From the IMG/VR virus record IMGVR_UViG_3300003890_000022, positions 1-25,742 of that record: DNA of 25,742 nt; one strand, written 5' to 3'. The notes beneath the pieces were generated by a model. The model was not told the origin of the DNA, ran no database searches, and saw only the letters and a program-made list of their open reading frames with translations. A program made the translations under genes and the position numbers. Each line of letters begins with the position of its first letter. Position 1 is the first letter of the stretch. The stretch is from a virus. Positions 1 through 6,651 of the stretch are shown here, piece after piece.

Positions 1-697
1 GCATGGCCTCCAGGACCTGATACGCCAGGGGGGCGTAGTTTCCCCCGAAGCGTTGCCCGACGAAGGACTTTCGCAGCCGGTTGCCGTTTGCGCTGAACAG
101 TTTCAGCAGCCTCCGCCTGACTGTCTCCTCTTTCTGCCCCCGCTTTTTTTGCCCTTCGGGCGCAAGGAGAAGTGGTATAGCCCCCTTGCCCGGAGGGGGT
201 ATATCTATCCCTGCGCTCTGGCAAAGCTTGAACACTGCCCTGTATGCCTCTACCCGCTCACACAGCTCCTTTCTCAGTCGTTCTATCTCCTCCCGTTCTA
301 TTTCGGCTGTTAGCTTAAACTCCTCCAACTGCTGGAGAAGCGGGCTGCGCGGCCCCTGGGCCACCAGCTCCTGAGCATTGTTTTCCATTGTTATGACCTC
401 TCCTTTCTGATCCTGGTCTTGTGCCTCCTGGTTGTCCTGTAACGAGTCCAGATCATCTGGCTCTTGTTCTGACAGGCGCCCTTGCTGCTGGAGCCGCAGA
501 TAAGTCCTGGAGTCCAATTCCCCTGAGGCCAGCTTGCGGATGCGGGCCTCTACGGTCTTGGGCAGGTTCTGCCGCGTGCGGGAGATCATGAATCGAACAT
601 CGTCTTTACGATAGAAGTCATGCGATCCCACGCGCTTCTCCAGGTGAAAGCCTGCCCGCTCCAGCATCTGGGCTGCCTTGTAGCTGCTAAGTGCCAA
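1..697 (-). CDS. HicA-like N-terminal domain protein, partial (3' end beyond window)
   Basis: An open frame of 232 codons reads leftward from TTG 697 to the window edge without a stop. Residues about 2-56 resemble the HicA/YcfA mRNA-interferase fold: a helix with LERAGF, then the KRVGSHDFYRK strand containing the GSH triad whose histidine is catalytic in HicA toxins, then a basic strand and a helix (LPKTVEARIRKL). Residues about 57-100 are an acidic, Q/D-rich linker. From about 120 a charged coiled-coil stretch leads to a basic, unrecognised C-terminal region. TTG 697 is chosen because an AAAGGGGG ribosome site lies just upstream and the first helix of the fold needs these residues; the first ATG would delete it. 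No HicB antitoxin gene is visible. It lies divergent to the HNH/terminase operon. HicA homology is by pattern only; an RNA-binding regulator of the same fold is the alternative. Confidence 0.6.
   Translation of the reverse strand, partial: MALSSYKAAQMLERAGFHLEKRVGSHDFYRKDDVRFMISRTRQNLPKTVEARIRKLASGELDSRTYLRLQQQGRLSEQEPDDLDSLQDNQEAQDQDQKGEVITMENNAQELVAQGPRSPLLQQLEEFKLTAEIEREEIERLRKELCERVEAYRAVFKLCQSAGIDIPPPGKGAIPLLLAPEGQKKRGQKEETVRRRLLKLFSANGNRLRKSFVGQRFGGNYAPLAYQVLEAM
386..404 (-). promoter_or_regulatory. internal ribosome-binding site and ATG inside the HicA-like gene
   Basis: On the minus strand AGGAGAGGT (404-396) is followed after 7 nt by an in-frame ATG at 388-386, residue 104 of the HicA-like protein. 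This is a better initiation signal than the one at the gene's own TTG start. It falls at the linker/coiled-coil boundary, so it could yield a separate C-terminal protein lacking the HicA-like domain. Confidence 0.5.
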
Positions 698-736
698 ATT
701 ACCCCCTTTCTAGTATTAGTTTTGATCTGTAATGTC

Positions 737-765
737 ATAATACCAGATGCTGTTATACTTGTCAA
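737..765 (-). promoter_or_regulatory. sigma70-type promoter for the leftward HicA-like gene
   Basis: Reading leftward, a perfect -35 TTGACA (765-760) is followed by a 17-bp spacer and a -10 TATTAT (742-737). The predicted transcription start would lie about 30 nt before TTG 697. A perfect inverted repeat, ACTTG-a-CAAGT (767-757), overlaps the -35, a typical repressor position. Confidence 0.75.
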
Positions 766-767
766 GT
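757..767. repeat. 11-bp inverted repeat over the -35 (possible operator)
   Basis: The top strand reads ACTTG-t-CAAGT, a perfect palindrome with 5-bp arms that includes most of the -35 hexamer of the leftward promoter. It may be a binding site for a repressor, but part of the symmetry comes from the TTGACA consensus itself. Confidence 0.3.
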
Positions 768-806
768 AGTCACGGGTGTTTAGCTTGAGTTATTTTCTAG
801 ACAGAT

Positions 807-1028
807 ATGCCCGTAGACTGGATCCCCCGCGAGTACAGGAGGCGTTACCTGGGCAAAGCCTGTGAGCGCTGTGGCCTCACCGCCGAGGTGGCAAAGGCTG
901 TTGGCCTGCGCCTGGATCTACACCACCGGGACATGGACAGGACCAACAACACCCCTTCCAACTTCATGACCCTGTGCGCTGAGTGCCACACGGCCACGCA
1001 CTGGGAGATGGGGAAGGTCACAGAATAA
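807..1028 (+). CDS. small HNH endonuclease-like protein
   Basis: This 73-aa protein has the compact HNH layout: a first CxxC pair (C19, C22), an LHHRDMDRTNN segment (H39/H40, N48) and a second CxxCH pair (C57, C60, H61) followed by TATH. The cysteines should bind a structural zinc and the histidines and asparagine a catalytic metal ion. Free-standing HNH proteins beside terminase genes take part in DNA cleavage during packaging in several cos-type phages, which is the likely role here; a homing or stray nuclease is the alternative. The ATG at 807 has no clear ribosome site upstream. No domains flank the HNH core. Confidence 0.75.
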   Translation: MPVDWIPREYRRRYLGKACERCGLTAEVAKAVGLRLDLHHRDMDRTNNTPSNFMTLCAECHTATHWEMGKVTE

Positions 1029-1042
1029 ACTGCTAACTCACC

Positions 1043-1072
1043 TTAACATGAAGGAGTCTATCCATATATAAG
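1043..1072 (+). promoter_or_regulatory. candidate promoter for the structural operon
   Basis: TTAACA (1043-1048), one mismatch from the -35 consensus, precedes TATAAG (1067-1072) by 18 bp, within an AT-rich spacer between the HNH and TerS genes. An overlapping TATATA at 16 bp is an alternative -10. It is the best-looking forward promoter before the long rightward operon, but AT-rich DNA makes chance matches easy. Confidence 0.4.
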
Positions 1073-1091
1073 ATATATATATACACGACTA

Positions 1092-1106
1092 TCATGACAG
1101 TCATGA
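1092..1106. repeat. 15-bp perfect palindrome
   Basis: TCATGAC-a-GTCATGA has perfect 7-bp arms around one base. It lies about 20 bp downstream of the candidate -10 and about 90 bp before the TerS gene, next to an alternating AT tract (1064-1081). The position suits an operator or a terminase recognition site (cos/pac); neither can be told from sequence alone. Confidence 0.5.
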
Positions 1107-1194
1107 CTAAGAGAGTAATTAATATACTTATGTATATAGTAAGGCGGTCTCATGATAAGAAGGGTTAACAATTGGGATGCAGTAGAGTATAGGC

Positions 1195-1782
1195 ATGGTT
1201 AGCAAGGTTGCCAGTCAGAAGAAGAAGGCCCTCGTAAGGCTCAGCCAGTGCGCCCATATCAAGGACACGGGTGAGCAGTGTAGGGCGAAGCCCCTGCGTG
1301 GGCAACCTACGTGCCGTAAGCACACCAGGCACAGACCCACAGACCTGGGTATCTACTCCACCGCCATAGACGCCTCCCTGAGGACTATAGCCTCAGAGGT
1401 AGAGTCCATCGGCAAGCTCAGTGAGCTCCGCAAGACTGACCTGGAGGATGAGATAGCCCTGGCCCGCCTCCAGGTCATGGACTTAATGAAGATGGAGGGC
1501 GTGCCCGCCCTGGTGCGCCTTAAGGCCCTGTCCCTGGTCTCCAAGATCATCAAGGATGCCCATAAGGTTAAAGAGATTGACGCTGCCGCCTTGAATACTA
1601 ACTTCCTGAATAGCATCCTAGAGGCAGTAGCATACTCGTTCCACAGGGCCAACGCCATTGCTGACCCTGCCCAGAGGTCACAGATATTCATCCGCGAGCT
1701 CTCTCTCTGGTTTCCCCAGGTGACCGGTGAGCGCGAGGATGACGGCGACGATGACATAGAGGGTGAACTCGTTGAGGATTGA
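1195..1782 (+). CDS. putative terminase small subunit with zinc-knuckle N-terminus
   Basis: This 195-aa protein sits directly before the large terminase and overlaps it by about 20 nt, the usual place for TerS. Near the N-terminus a C19-x9-C29-x10-C40-x2-H43 set could bind zinc; this short Cys/His module recurs in phage DNA-binding proteins. The middle (about 55-150) is predicted helical, suitable for oligomerisation, and the C-terminus is a very acidic tail (DDGDDD). TerS would recognise phage DNA and hand it to TerL. The ATG at 1195 has only a poor ribosome site. Assignment rests on position and size more than on homology. Confidence 0.6.
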   Translation: MVSKVASQKKKALVRLSQCAHIKDTGEQCRAKPLRGQPTCRKHTRHRPTDLGIYSTAIDASLRTIASEVESIGKLSELRKTDLEDEIALARLQVMDLMKMEGVPALVRLKALSLVSKIIKDAHKVKEIDAAALNTNFLNSILEAVAYSFHRANAIADPAQRSQIFIRELSLWFPQVTGEREDDGDDDIEGELVED

Positions 1783-3496
1783 TGCTCCCCCTGACAAGGC
1801 CAAGGGGTTCCTGGAAGAGCTGAGCCAGCGTATCCAGAACCCTACCCGCCCCCGGAGCGTCTTGAGCCTGTATGAGTGGACGATGCGCTACCGGAGGTTT
1901 GATGGGCGGCCTCCCTCTATCTCCTGGCCGCTGCATGATATCTATCACGATATGCATCCCAATATCGTCATTATGAAGGCGGCCCAGGTGGGCATCTCTG
2001 AGTGGGGCATTAACATGGGCCTCTGGGTCTGCGACCAGAACTGGGCAGACAGGGGTGTCAGCCTCTATGTGTTCCCCAAGCAGGACCAGGTCGACGACTT
2101 CTCCCAGGACAGGGTGATGCGGGCCATCAGGGGATCTGACTATCTCAGGTCCCGCATCAATCACATTGACAGCAGTGGGGCCAACACCAACAGGACCCGT
2201 CTCCGCAAGATAGGTGGCAGGCCCATCTACTTCCGGGGCTCTGACTCTATAGCCCAGACCCGGTCTATCGACGCTGATCTGGTCATCGCAGACGAGGTTG
2301 ACCTGTTCAAGCCAGGGGCCGTCGAGCGTATCAAGGAGCGCCTGGGCTCCTCTGCGGCCCCGCTGTTCAGGGCCTTCTCGCAACCGCTGTATCCCAATGG
2401 CCCCATAGACATGCTGTTCCGGGAGTCAGACCAGAGGTACTACTACCTGAAGTGTGAGCACTGTGGCCTGATCCAGAAACTGGAATGGGAGCACAACGTC
2501 ATCTTCAACATGCCTGTCACTGACGTGCAGGTTGTCTGCCGCAAGTGCCGCCGGCCCATAGACAGGTTGGGCAAGGGCGAGTGGGTGGCCGAACACGAAG
2601 GGGCTTACGTGCATGGCTACCACCTGTCCAAGCTCTACTCCCCCAATGCCAACCTGATTGAGATGGCCTTGAAGTCTATGGCCATCAACGACCCGGAGCG
2701 TTATCAGTCCTTCTATAATGCAGACCTGGGCGTGCCCTACAGGCCAGCCGGTACGCCAGGCCTGGACGAGTTCACCAAAGACTCGTACCCCTGGCAAGAA
2801 CCCCTCCAGGAGAACTACCTGGGCTGTGACGTGGGTACCATGTTGCATGTCACAGTCTACGGGCGCGACAGCATCCATCAGCCCCTGCGCTTGCTGTACT
2901 GCGCTGAGATAGACAAGTTCGAGAAGCTGGAGGAGATCTGGAGGACATTCAATCCGCGCCTGGGGGTCATTGACGGCCAGGGCGATCCCCGCGCGACTAT
3001 CGAGTGGGCCAGCAAGCATCCTGGGCGTGTCTACCGCTGGTTCCACCGTCCGGGGGCGCTCCAGGCCAAGTTCCTGCCGGAGTCTGAATACCAGGTGCAC
3101 TATCACCGCACGGCCCTGCTGGACAACCTGTACGGGCTGCTGCGCAGCAAGTCGCCCGTGAAGGTCATCCTGCATTCACTCGCCCCTCCAGACTTCTGGA
3201 AGCACCACGAGAACAACATCAGGGAGATCATCAAAGATAGCCAGGGCAAGATGGTGCCTCACTATGCGTCTGTGGGGCCTGACCACTACGCTTTTGCCTC
3301 GGCCTTTGCCCTTCTGGCCAGCGGTCTCCGCCCGTCGTCCAGCCAGGGGTTTGTCATCCCCAAGGCAGAGTTTGATGTCCTGGAGCCATTAGCCAGCGTG
3401 GGTAAAGCTGTTACTATCTCTGATGAGGGTACAGAGGCTACCATAAGGTGGTCAGGCACCGGGAGCGGTGGCCGCTGGAACCGGTGGCGTCCCTAG
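1763..3496 (+). CDS. terL: terminase large subunit (lambda GpA-like)
   Basis: This 577-aa packaging motor resembles the GpA family. An ATPase domain has a degenerate Walker A around residues 70-79 (KAAQVGIS) and Walker B LVIADEVD at 173-180 (D177, E178). A Cys4 zinc ribbon (C231, C234, C259, C262) follows. The nuclease domain begins near 350, with candidate metal ligands D356 in GCDVG, D404 in GVIDGQGD and a late aspartate in VGPDHYAFA. It translocates DNA into the prohead and cuts concatemers. GTG 1763 is the longest start; TTG 1772 is better spaced (6 nt) from GAGGGTG and may be the real one. Either overlaps TerS, implying coupled translation. Confidence 0.93.
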   Translation: MNSLRIDAPPDKAKGFLEELSQRIQNPTRPRSVLSLYEWTMRYRRFDGRPPSISWPLHDIYHDMHPNIVIMKAAQVGISEWGINMGLWVCDQNWADRGVSLYVFPKQDQVDDFSQDRVMRAIRGSDYLRSRINHIDSSGANTNRTRLRKIGGRPIYFRGSDSIAQTRSIDADLVIADEVDLFKPGAVERIKERLGSSAAPLFRAFSQPLYPNGPIDMLFRESDQRYYYLKCEHCGLIQKLEWEHNVIFNMPVTDVQVVCRKCRRPIDRLGKGEWVAEHEGAYVHGYHLSKLYSPNANLIEMALKSMAINDPERYQSFYNADLGVPYRPAGTPGLDEFTKDSYPWQEPLQENYLGCDVGTMLHVTVYGRDSIHQPLRLLYCAEIDKFEKLEEIWRTFNPRLGVIDGQGDPRATIEWASKHPGRVYRWFHRPGALQAKFLPESEYQVHYHRTALLDNLYGLLRSKSPVKVILHSLAPPDFWKHHENNIREIIKDSQGKMVPHYASVGPDHYAFASAFALLASGLRPSSSQGFVIPKAEFDVLEPLASVGKAVTISDEGTEATIRWSGTGSGGRWNRWRP

Positions 3497-3505
3497 GAGC
3501 GAAGC

Positions 3506-4996
3506 ATGGTACAGCAAGCCATAGAGGAACTGAGGGCCAGGCAGGGGCAAGAGCTCTACACCGGCTTCACCCAGATAGCAGTCAGCGGGCCCACGCGTTT
3601 TGGCGGGCTCATCCAGGAAGACTTTCTCCCTGAGCTTAACTGGCCCCGCGCCTACAAGGTCTACAACGAGATGCGCAAAAACTCTGCCGTCGTCGGCGGG
3701 TTCTTGCGGGCCATTGAGTCAGCCTTCAGGTCAACCCAGTGGTATACAAGGCCTTACAGTAAGGGGCCTGAGCATGCGGAGAGGGCGCGGTTCCTGGAAG
3801 AATGCATCCATGATATGGCCCGGCCCTGGAACGATGTCATCACCGATATCCTGACCATGCTCCCCTTCGGCTTTGCCCCTATGGAGATGGTCTTCAAGTT
3901 CCGCCAGGGCAGGAGCGTCCAGTATCCGGTACCCAAGTCCAAGTACAACGATGGCCGGGTGGGCCTCAAAGACCTCGTGCTCATCCCCCAGAACGAGATC
4001 ATGGAGTGGGTCTATGACCTGCCCGATAACCCGTGTGAGCTCCTGGGCATCAGGCAGATCACGTCCTCGCCAGCTCCAGGCGGGCCCTCCATCATCAATA
4101 TCCCCGCCAGCAAGATCGTGAACTTCAGGCCACGGGCCGAGAAGGACAGCCCCGTAGGGGAGAGCATCCTGCGGACGGCCTACAGGTCATATTACTTCCA
4201 GAGCAACCTGGAGGTCATCGAAGCCATCTCCCTGGAGCGCACTGGCGCCGGCATCCCCGTCATCGGGCTGCCTGCGGGCGCTACTACTATCCTGGACTCA
4301 GGAGACCAGTCCGACGAGGCGCGGGCCCTGAAGATCGTGAAACAGGTAAGGGCCGACGAGCAGGCAGGCATAGTAAAGCCTGACGGCTGGACGTTTGACA
4401 TCGTCACGTCCAAAGGCCTGCGGCCAGAGTTGTTTGACCTGGCCATCAAGCGCCACAGGGCAAACCTGCTCATCTCCGTCCTGGCGGTATTTCTGGAGCT
4501 GGGCACAGCCCGTGTGGGCAGCAACGCCATGCTCAAGGGCGGGAAGTCCTTCTTTGAGGTCGCCTTTGATGGGTGGGTCATGGGTGTGGAACAGACGTTC
4601 AACAACAAAGTCGTGCCTCTGCTGTTTGCCCTCAACGGCATCGAGGACGAGCCACTGCCTGAGCTGGCCCACACCACCCTGGCGGGCGAAGACCTGGAAG
4701 CCCTTATCAGCTCTGTGGAGAAGCTCGTGTCCATGAGCCTGCTGGATACCTCAGCGCCTGCGCTGCGCACGCACTTCCATCACCTGCTGCGCCTGCCACA
4801 TAATACAGTCGAAGAAGAGTTCATCCCGGAGAGTGAGAAGGATGCTGGTACCCATGAAGGGGAAGCTGATAGTGGAGCCGGAGGAGAGGAATCACTCCTC
4901 GCTTCTCCTGATCCCACAGGCGTCCCCCTCGACAGTGGCGACAGTAATAACATCGGGGAGTCCGGACTTCCGGGTGGGCCAGCGGGTGATCTATAG
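3506..4996 (+). CDS. portal protein (Mu gp29-like, DUF935)
   Basis: This 496-aa protein fits the Mu gp29/DUF935 portal family in size, position after TerL and motifs: NEMRKNSAVVGGFLRAIE near the N-terminus, GFAPMEMVF, IPASKIVNFRPR and an ISLERTGAGIPV segment. Portals form the dodecameric ring at the head vertex through which DNA enters and leaves. The start follows AGGAG by a good spacing. The last 55 or so residues are acidic and rich in Ser, Gly and Pro, probably disordered; this is where a second gene is read in another frame (4842 onward), so the tail composition may be shaped by that overlap. Confidence 0.88.
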   Translation: MVQQAIEELRARQGQELYTGFTQIAVSGPTRFGGLIQEDFLPELNWPRAYKVYNEMRKNSAVVGGFLRAIESAFRSTQWYTRPYSKGPEHAERARFLEECIHDMARPWNDVITDILTMLPFGFAPMEMVFKFRQGRSVQYPVPKSKYNDGRVGLKDLVLIPQNEIMEWVYDLPDNPCELLGIRQITSSPAPGGPSIINIPASKIVNFRPRAEKDSPVGESILRTAYRSYYFQSNLEVIEAISLERTGAGIPVIGLPAGATTILDSGDQSDEARALKIVKQVRADEQAGIVKPDGWTFDIVTSKGLRPELFDLAIKRHRANLLISVLAVFLELGTARVGSNAMLKGGKSFFEVAFDGWVMGVEQTFNNKVVPLLFALNGIEDEPLPELAHTTLAGEDLEALISSVEKLVSMSLLDTSAPALRTHFHHLLRLPHNTVEEEFIPESEKDAGTHEGEADSGAGGEESLLASPDPTGVPLDSGDSNNIGESGLPGGPAGDL

Positions 4997-5081
4997 CAAG
5001 GGAGCGGGTATTACATTGAAGGATGGGGAGAGGCAGTTCTTACTATTGGCCAAGACGGATATCCTGGCGCTGCTGGACTGA
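4842..5081 (+). CDS. GroES-like co-chaperonin overlapping the portal gene
   Basis: This 79-aa protein begins inside the portal gene in another frame. Its segments follow GroES order: KGKLIVEPEE (first strand), a flexible stretch ending in SSLLLIP where the mobile loop with its hydrophobic contact would be, then DFRVGQRVIYSKGAG, and the C-terminal LLLAKTDILALLD matching the GroES ending xxxSDILAIVE. It is shorter than the usual 95-100 residues and seems to lack the roof hairpin, as T4 Gp31 does. ATG 4842 is chosen because GGAGAG lies 8 nt upstream; GTG 4833 is an alternative. About 155 nt overlap the portal. A phage GroES would cap the host GroEL barrel to fold capsid or other head proteins. 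Homology is strong by eye but untested. Confidence 0.75.
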   Translation: MLVPMKGKLIVEPEERNHSSLLLIPQASPSTVATVITSGSPDFRVGQRVIYSKGAGITLKDGERQFLLLAKTDILALLD

Positions 5082-5087
5082 GCCGGG

Positions 5088-5279
5088 GTGGACACTTTGG
5101 TCAACTTCATAAAAGAGGTCGGGTTCCCCATTGCGGTGGCCGCCTACGTGCTTGTGAGGCTGAACGGCAAGATGGATAGGGTGGTCAGCGCACTGCAGGA
5201 GCTGACCCGTGCCATAGAGCGCCAGCAGGCTGTACAGACAGCCATTTCAGAGGAGCACAAGCGGCACAGTGAAACTTGA
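5088..5279 (+). CDS. YvrJ-like small membrane protein
   Basis: This 63-aa protein has one N-terminal membrane segment (VGFPIAVAAYVLVRL) followed by an amphipathic helix (MDRVVSALQELTRAI) and a polar tail, the layout of the YvrJ family, whose function is unknown though members often occur in phage and prophage loci. It follows the GroES-like stop by 6 nt and overlaps the next gene by 11 nt. The start could be GTG 5088 or TTG 5097; GGGG lies a few bases before the latter. Its place among head genes rather than lysis genes is unusual; a holin-like or membrane-anchoring role is only a guess. Confidence 0.7.
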   Translation: MDTLVNFIKEVGFPIAVAAYVLVRLNGKMDRVVSALQELTRAIERQQAVQTAISEEHKRHSET

Positions 5280-6651
5280 TGAGACTCTAGGGCGGTCTCT
5301 CCAGCAGGCAGTCTTTGAAGCCTGCCAGCACGATGCGCTGTCTCCCGAAGAACAGATCCGGCTTAATGAGGCCATAGGTGATGCCCTGGCCAGCGTGGCT
5401 CCGGATCTGGGCAACTTGCTGGAGCGGCCCGTCATCTCCAAGCGGCTGCGGCAAGCGTTCTCCTCCATCGGTGGCAAGGCGGCTATTGCCAAAGACCTCA
5501 TAGCCGCCTTTCCCCCTCACCGTGTCTATGTAGAGCCGTTTGCTGGCGGGGCGGCTGTCTTCTTCAGGAAAGAGAAGACGCCCCAGGAAGTCCTCTCGGA
5601 TATGTCTGAAGATGTCACGTTCATCTACAAGGCTATCCAGAATCTCTCGGATGAGGACATTGCCGCTCTCCAGCGCAGGAACTGGGTGGTAGACCGTGAC
5701 CTGTTTAACAGGCTGAGGGCAGAGTACCGGGCAGCGACATGGCAATCTGACCTGGACAGGCTATACTGCCTGCTGTATCTCAGGCATGCGGTCTTCGGCT
5801 CAGGTGACCCGTCCAAGTCCGTAGATATCAGTGCCCTGGGTAAGACGCTGACCATACCTTATGACTTGCCTGACATCCGTGAACGCCTGTCGGGCGTCAC
5901 CGTGGTCCGGGCTGACGCGCGGGATGTCATCAAGCAGCTGGATAGCCCCGACACTCTCTTTTACCTGGACCCTCCCTATCCGGTGGGCACCGGCCAGCGC
6001 AAGGACTACGCCTATGGGGCAGAGTTCACCGTTGATGACCTGAAAGAGCTTTTTGATATCCTCTCCAGGATCAAGGGTAAGTTCCTGCTGTCCATTCCGG
6101 CTATCCTGCAGCCGCTGGTGCCCAGCCAGTTCCGCGTGGGCCTGATTAACACGCCCGTCCTGGCCGGGAGGCAACGGATTGGGTCACGGGAGCTGGTAGT
6201 CGCCAACTATGACCTGCCCTATGAGCAGCAGGCAGTCCAGAAGGATGAGATCGAGATACTGAAGGCCGACGGAGAGAAAAGGCTGGCCACTCTCATCGTC
6301 ATGAAGCCCTGGTTTGTGGACTATGAAGACCAGTGGGCTGACCCGGAGACCATAGAGGCGGCAGCCCACAGGTGGCTCTTGAAAGGGGCCCGCATCTTTC
6401 TGGAGCACGAGGTGGACATCTCAGATAAGGTTCGGGCCGTTGAGTCCTACGTGGCCCCCATTGACATGACCATCGCGGGGCGCCAGGTTCTCCAGGGCAC
6501 CTGGATCATCGTGGTCTGGGTGCCCGACGACGAGCTCTGGCAGTGGGTCAAGGAAAACCAGGTGGGGGCGTCTGTGCGGGGCCTGGCTGCCCTGGAGAAG
6601 GGCTCACCCGCCAGGGACAATGGGCGGGTCAATGTGCGAGCACGAGTGTAG
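5269..6651 (+). CDS. DNA adenine methyltransferase fused to XkdF-like prohead protease
   Basis: This 460-aa protein has two unrelated parts. Residues about 60-320 are a D12-class (Dam-like) N6-adenine methyltransferase: the AdoMet motif VEPFAGGAA (88-96) and the catalytic DPPY (234-237), in that order. Residues about 335-440 match the XkdF/Peptidase_S78_2 pattern: IVMKPWFVDYEDQW, TIEAAAHRWL, LEH with candidate H380, VESYVAPID with candidate S393, and a GTWIIVVWV strand. XkdF-type proteases process scaffold and capsid proteins inside the prohead, and no other protease gene lies in this head module, which supports the second assignment. GTG 5269 overlaps the YvrJ-like gene and has GAGGAG 13 nt upstream. 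The frame is continuous across the junction with no sign of a lost stop. Confidence 0.85.
   Translation: MKLDETLGRSLQQAVFEACQHDALSPEEQIRLNEAIGDALASVAPDLGNLLERPVISKRLRQAFSSIGGKAAIAKDLIAAFPPHRVYVEPFAGGAAVFFRKEKTPQEVLSDMSEDVTFIYKAIQNLSDEDIAALQRRNWVVDRDLFNRLRAEYRAATWQSDLDRLYCLLYLRHAVFGSGDPSKSVDISALGKTLTIPYDLPDIRERLSGVTVVRADARDVIKQLDSPDTLFYLDPPYPVGTGQRKDYAYGAEFTVDDLKELFDILSRIKGKFLLSIPAILQPLVPSQFRVGLINTPVLAGRQRIGSRELVVANYDLPYEQQAVQKDEIEILKADGEKRLATLIVMKPWFVDYEDQWADPETIEAAAHRWLLKGARIFLEHEVDISDKVRAVESYVAPIDMTIAGRQVLQGTWIIVVWVPDDELWQWVKENQVGASVRGLAALEKGSPARDNGRVNVRARV

Noticed and set aside
53-374. Two overlapping rightward frames of 86 and 97 codons at the left edge
   Set aside because: They lie antisense to the continuous leftward HicA-like frame, have Cys/Pro/Ser-rich unlikely compositions and no ribosome site.
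1165-1193. TTAACA-17 bp-TATAGG just before the TerS gene
   Set aside because: The transcript would start at or after ATG 1195, removing the start codon; the candidate at 1043-1072 fits better.
1688-3175. Two leftward frames (231 and 249 codons) opposite the terminase
   Set aside because: Both are shadows of the large terminase gene, whose motifs are clear; no ribosome sites and no recognisable protein.
5269-6651. The idea that the methyltransferase and protease are separate genes joined by a missed stop
   Set aside because: The frame is continuous, no good internal start with a ribosome site was found near the junction, and linker composition looks natural; it is kept as a fusion, with the caveat stated.
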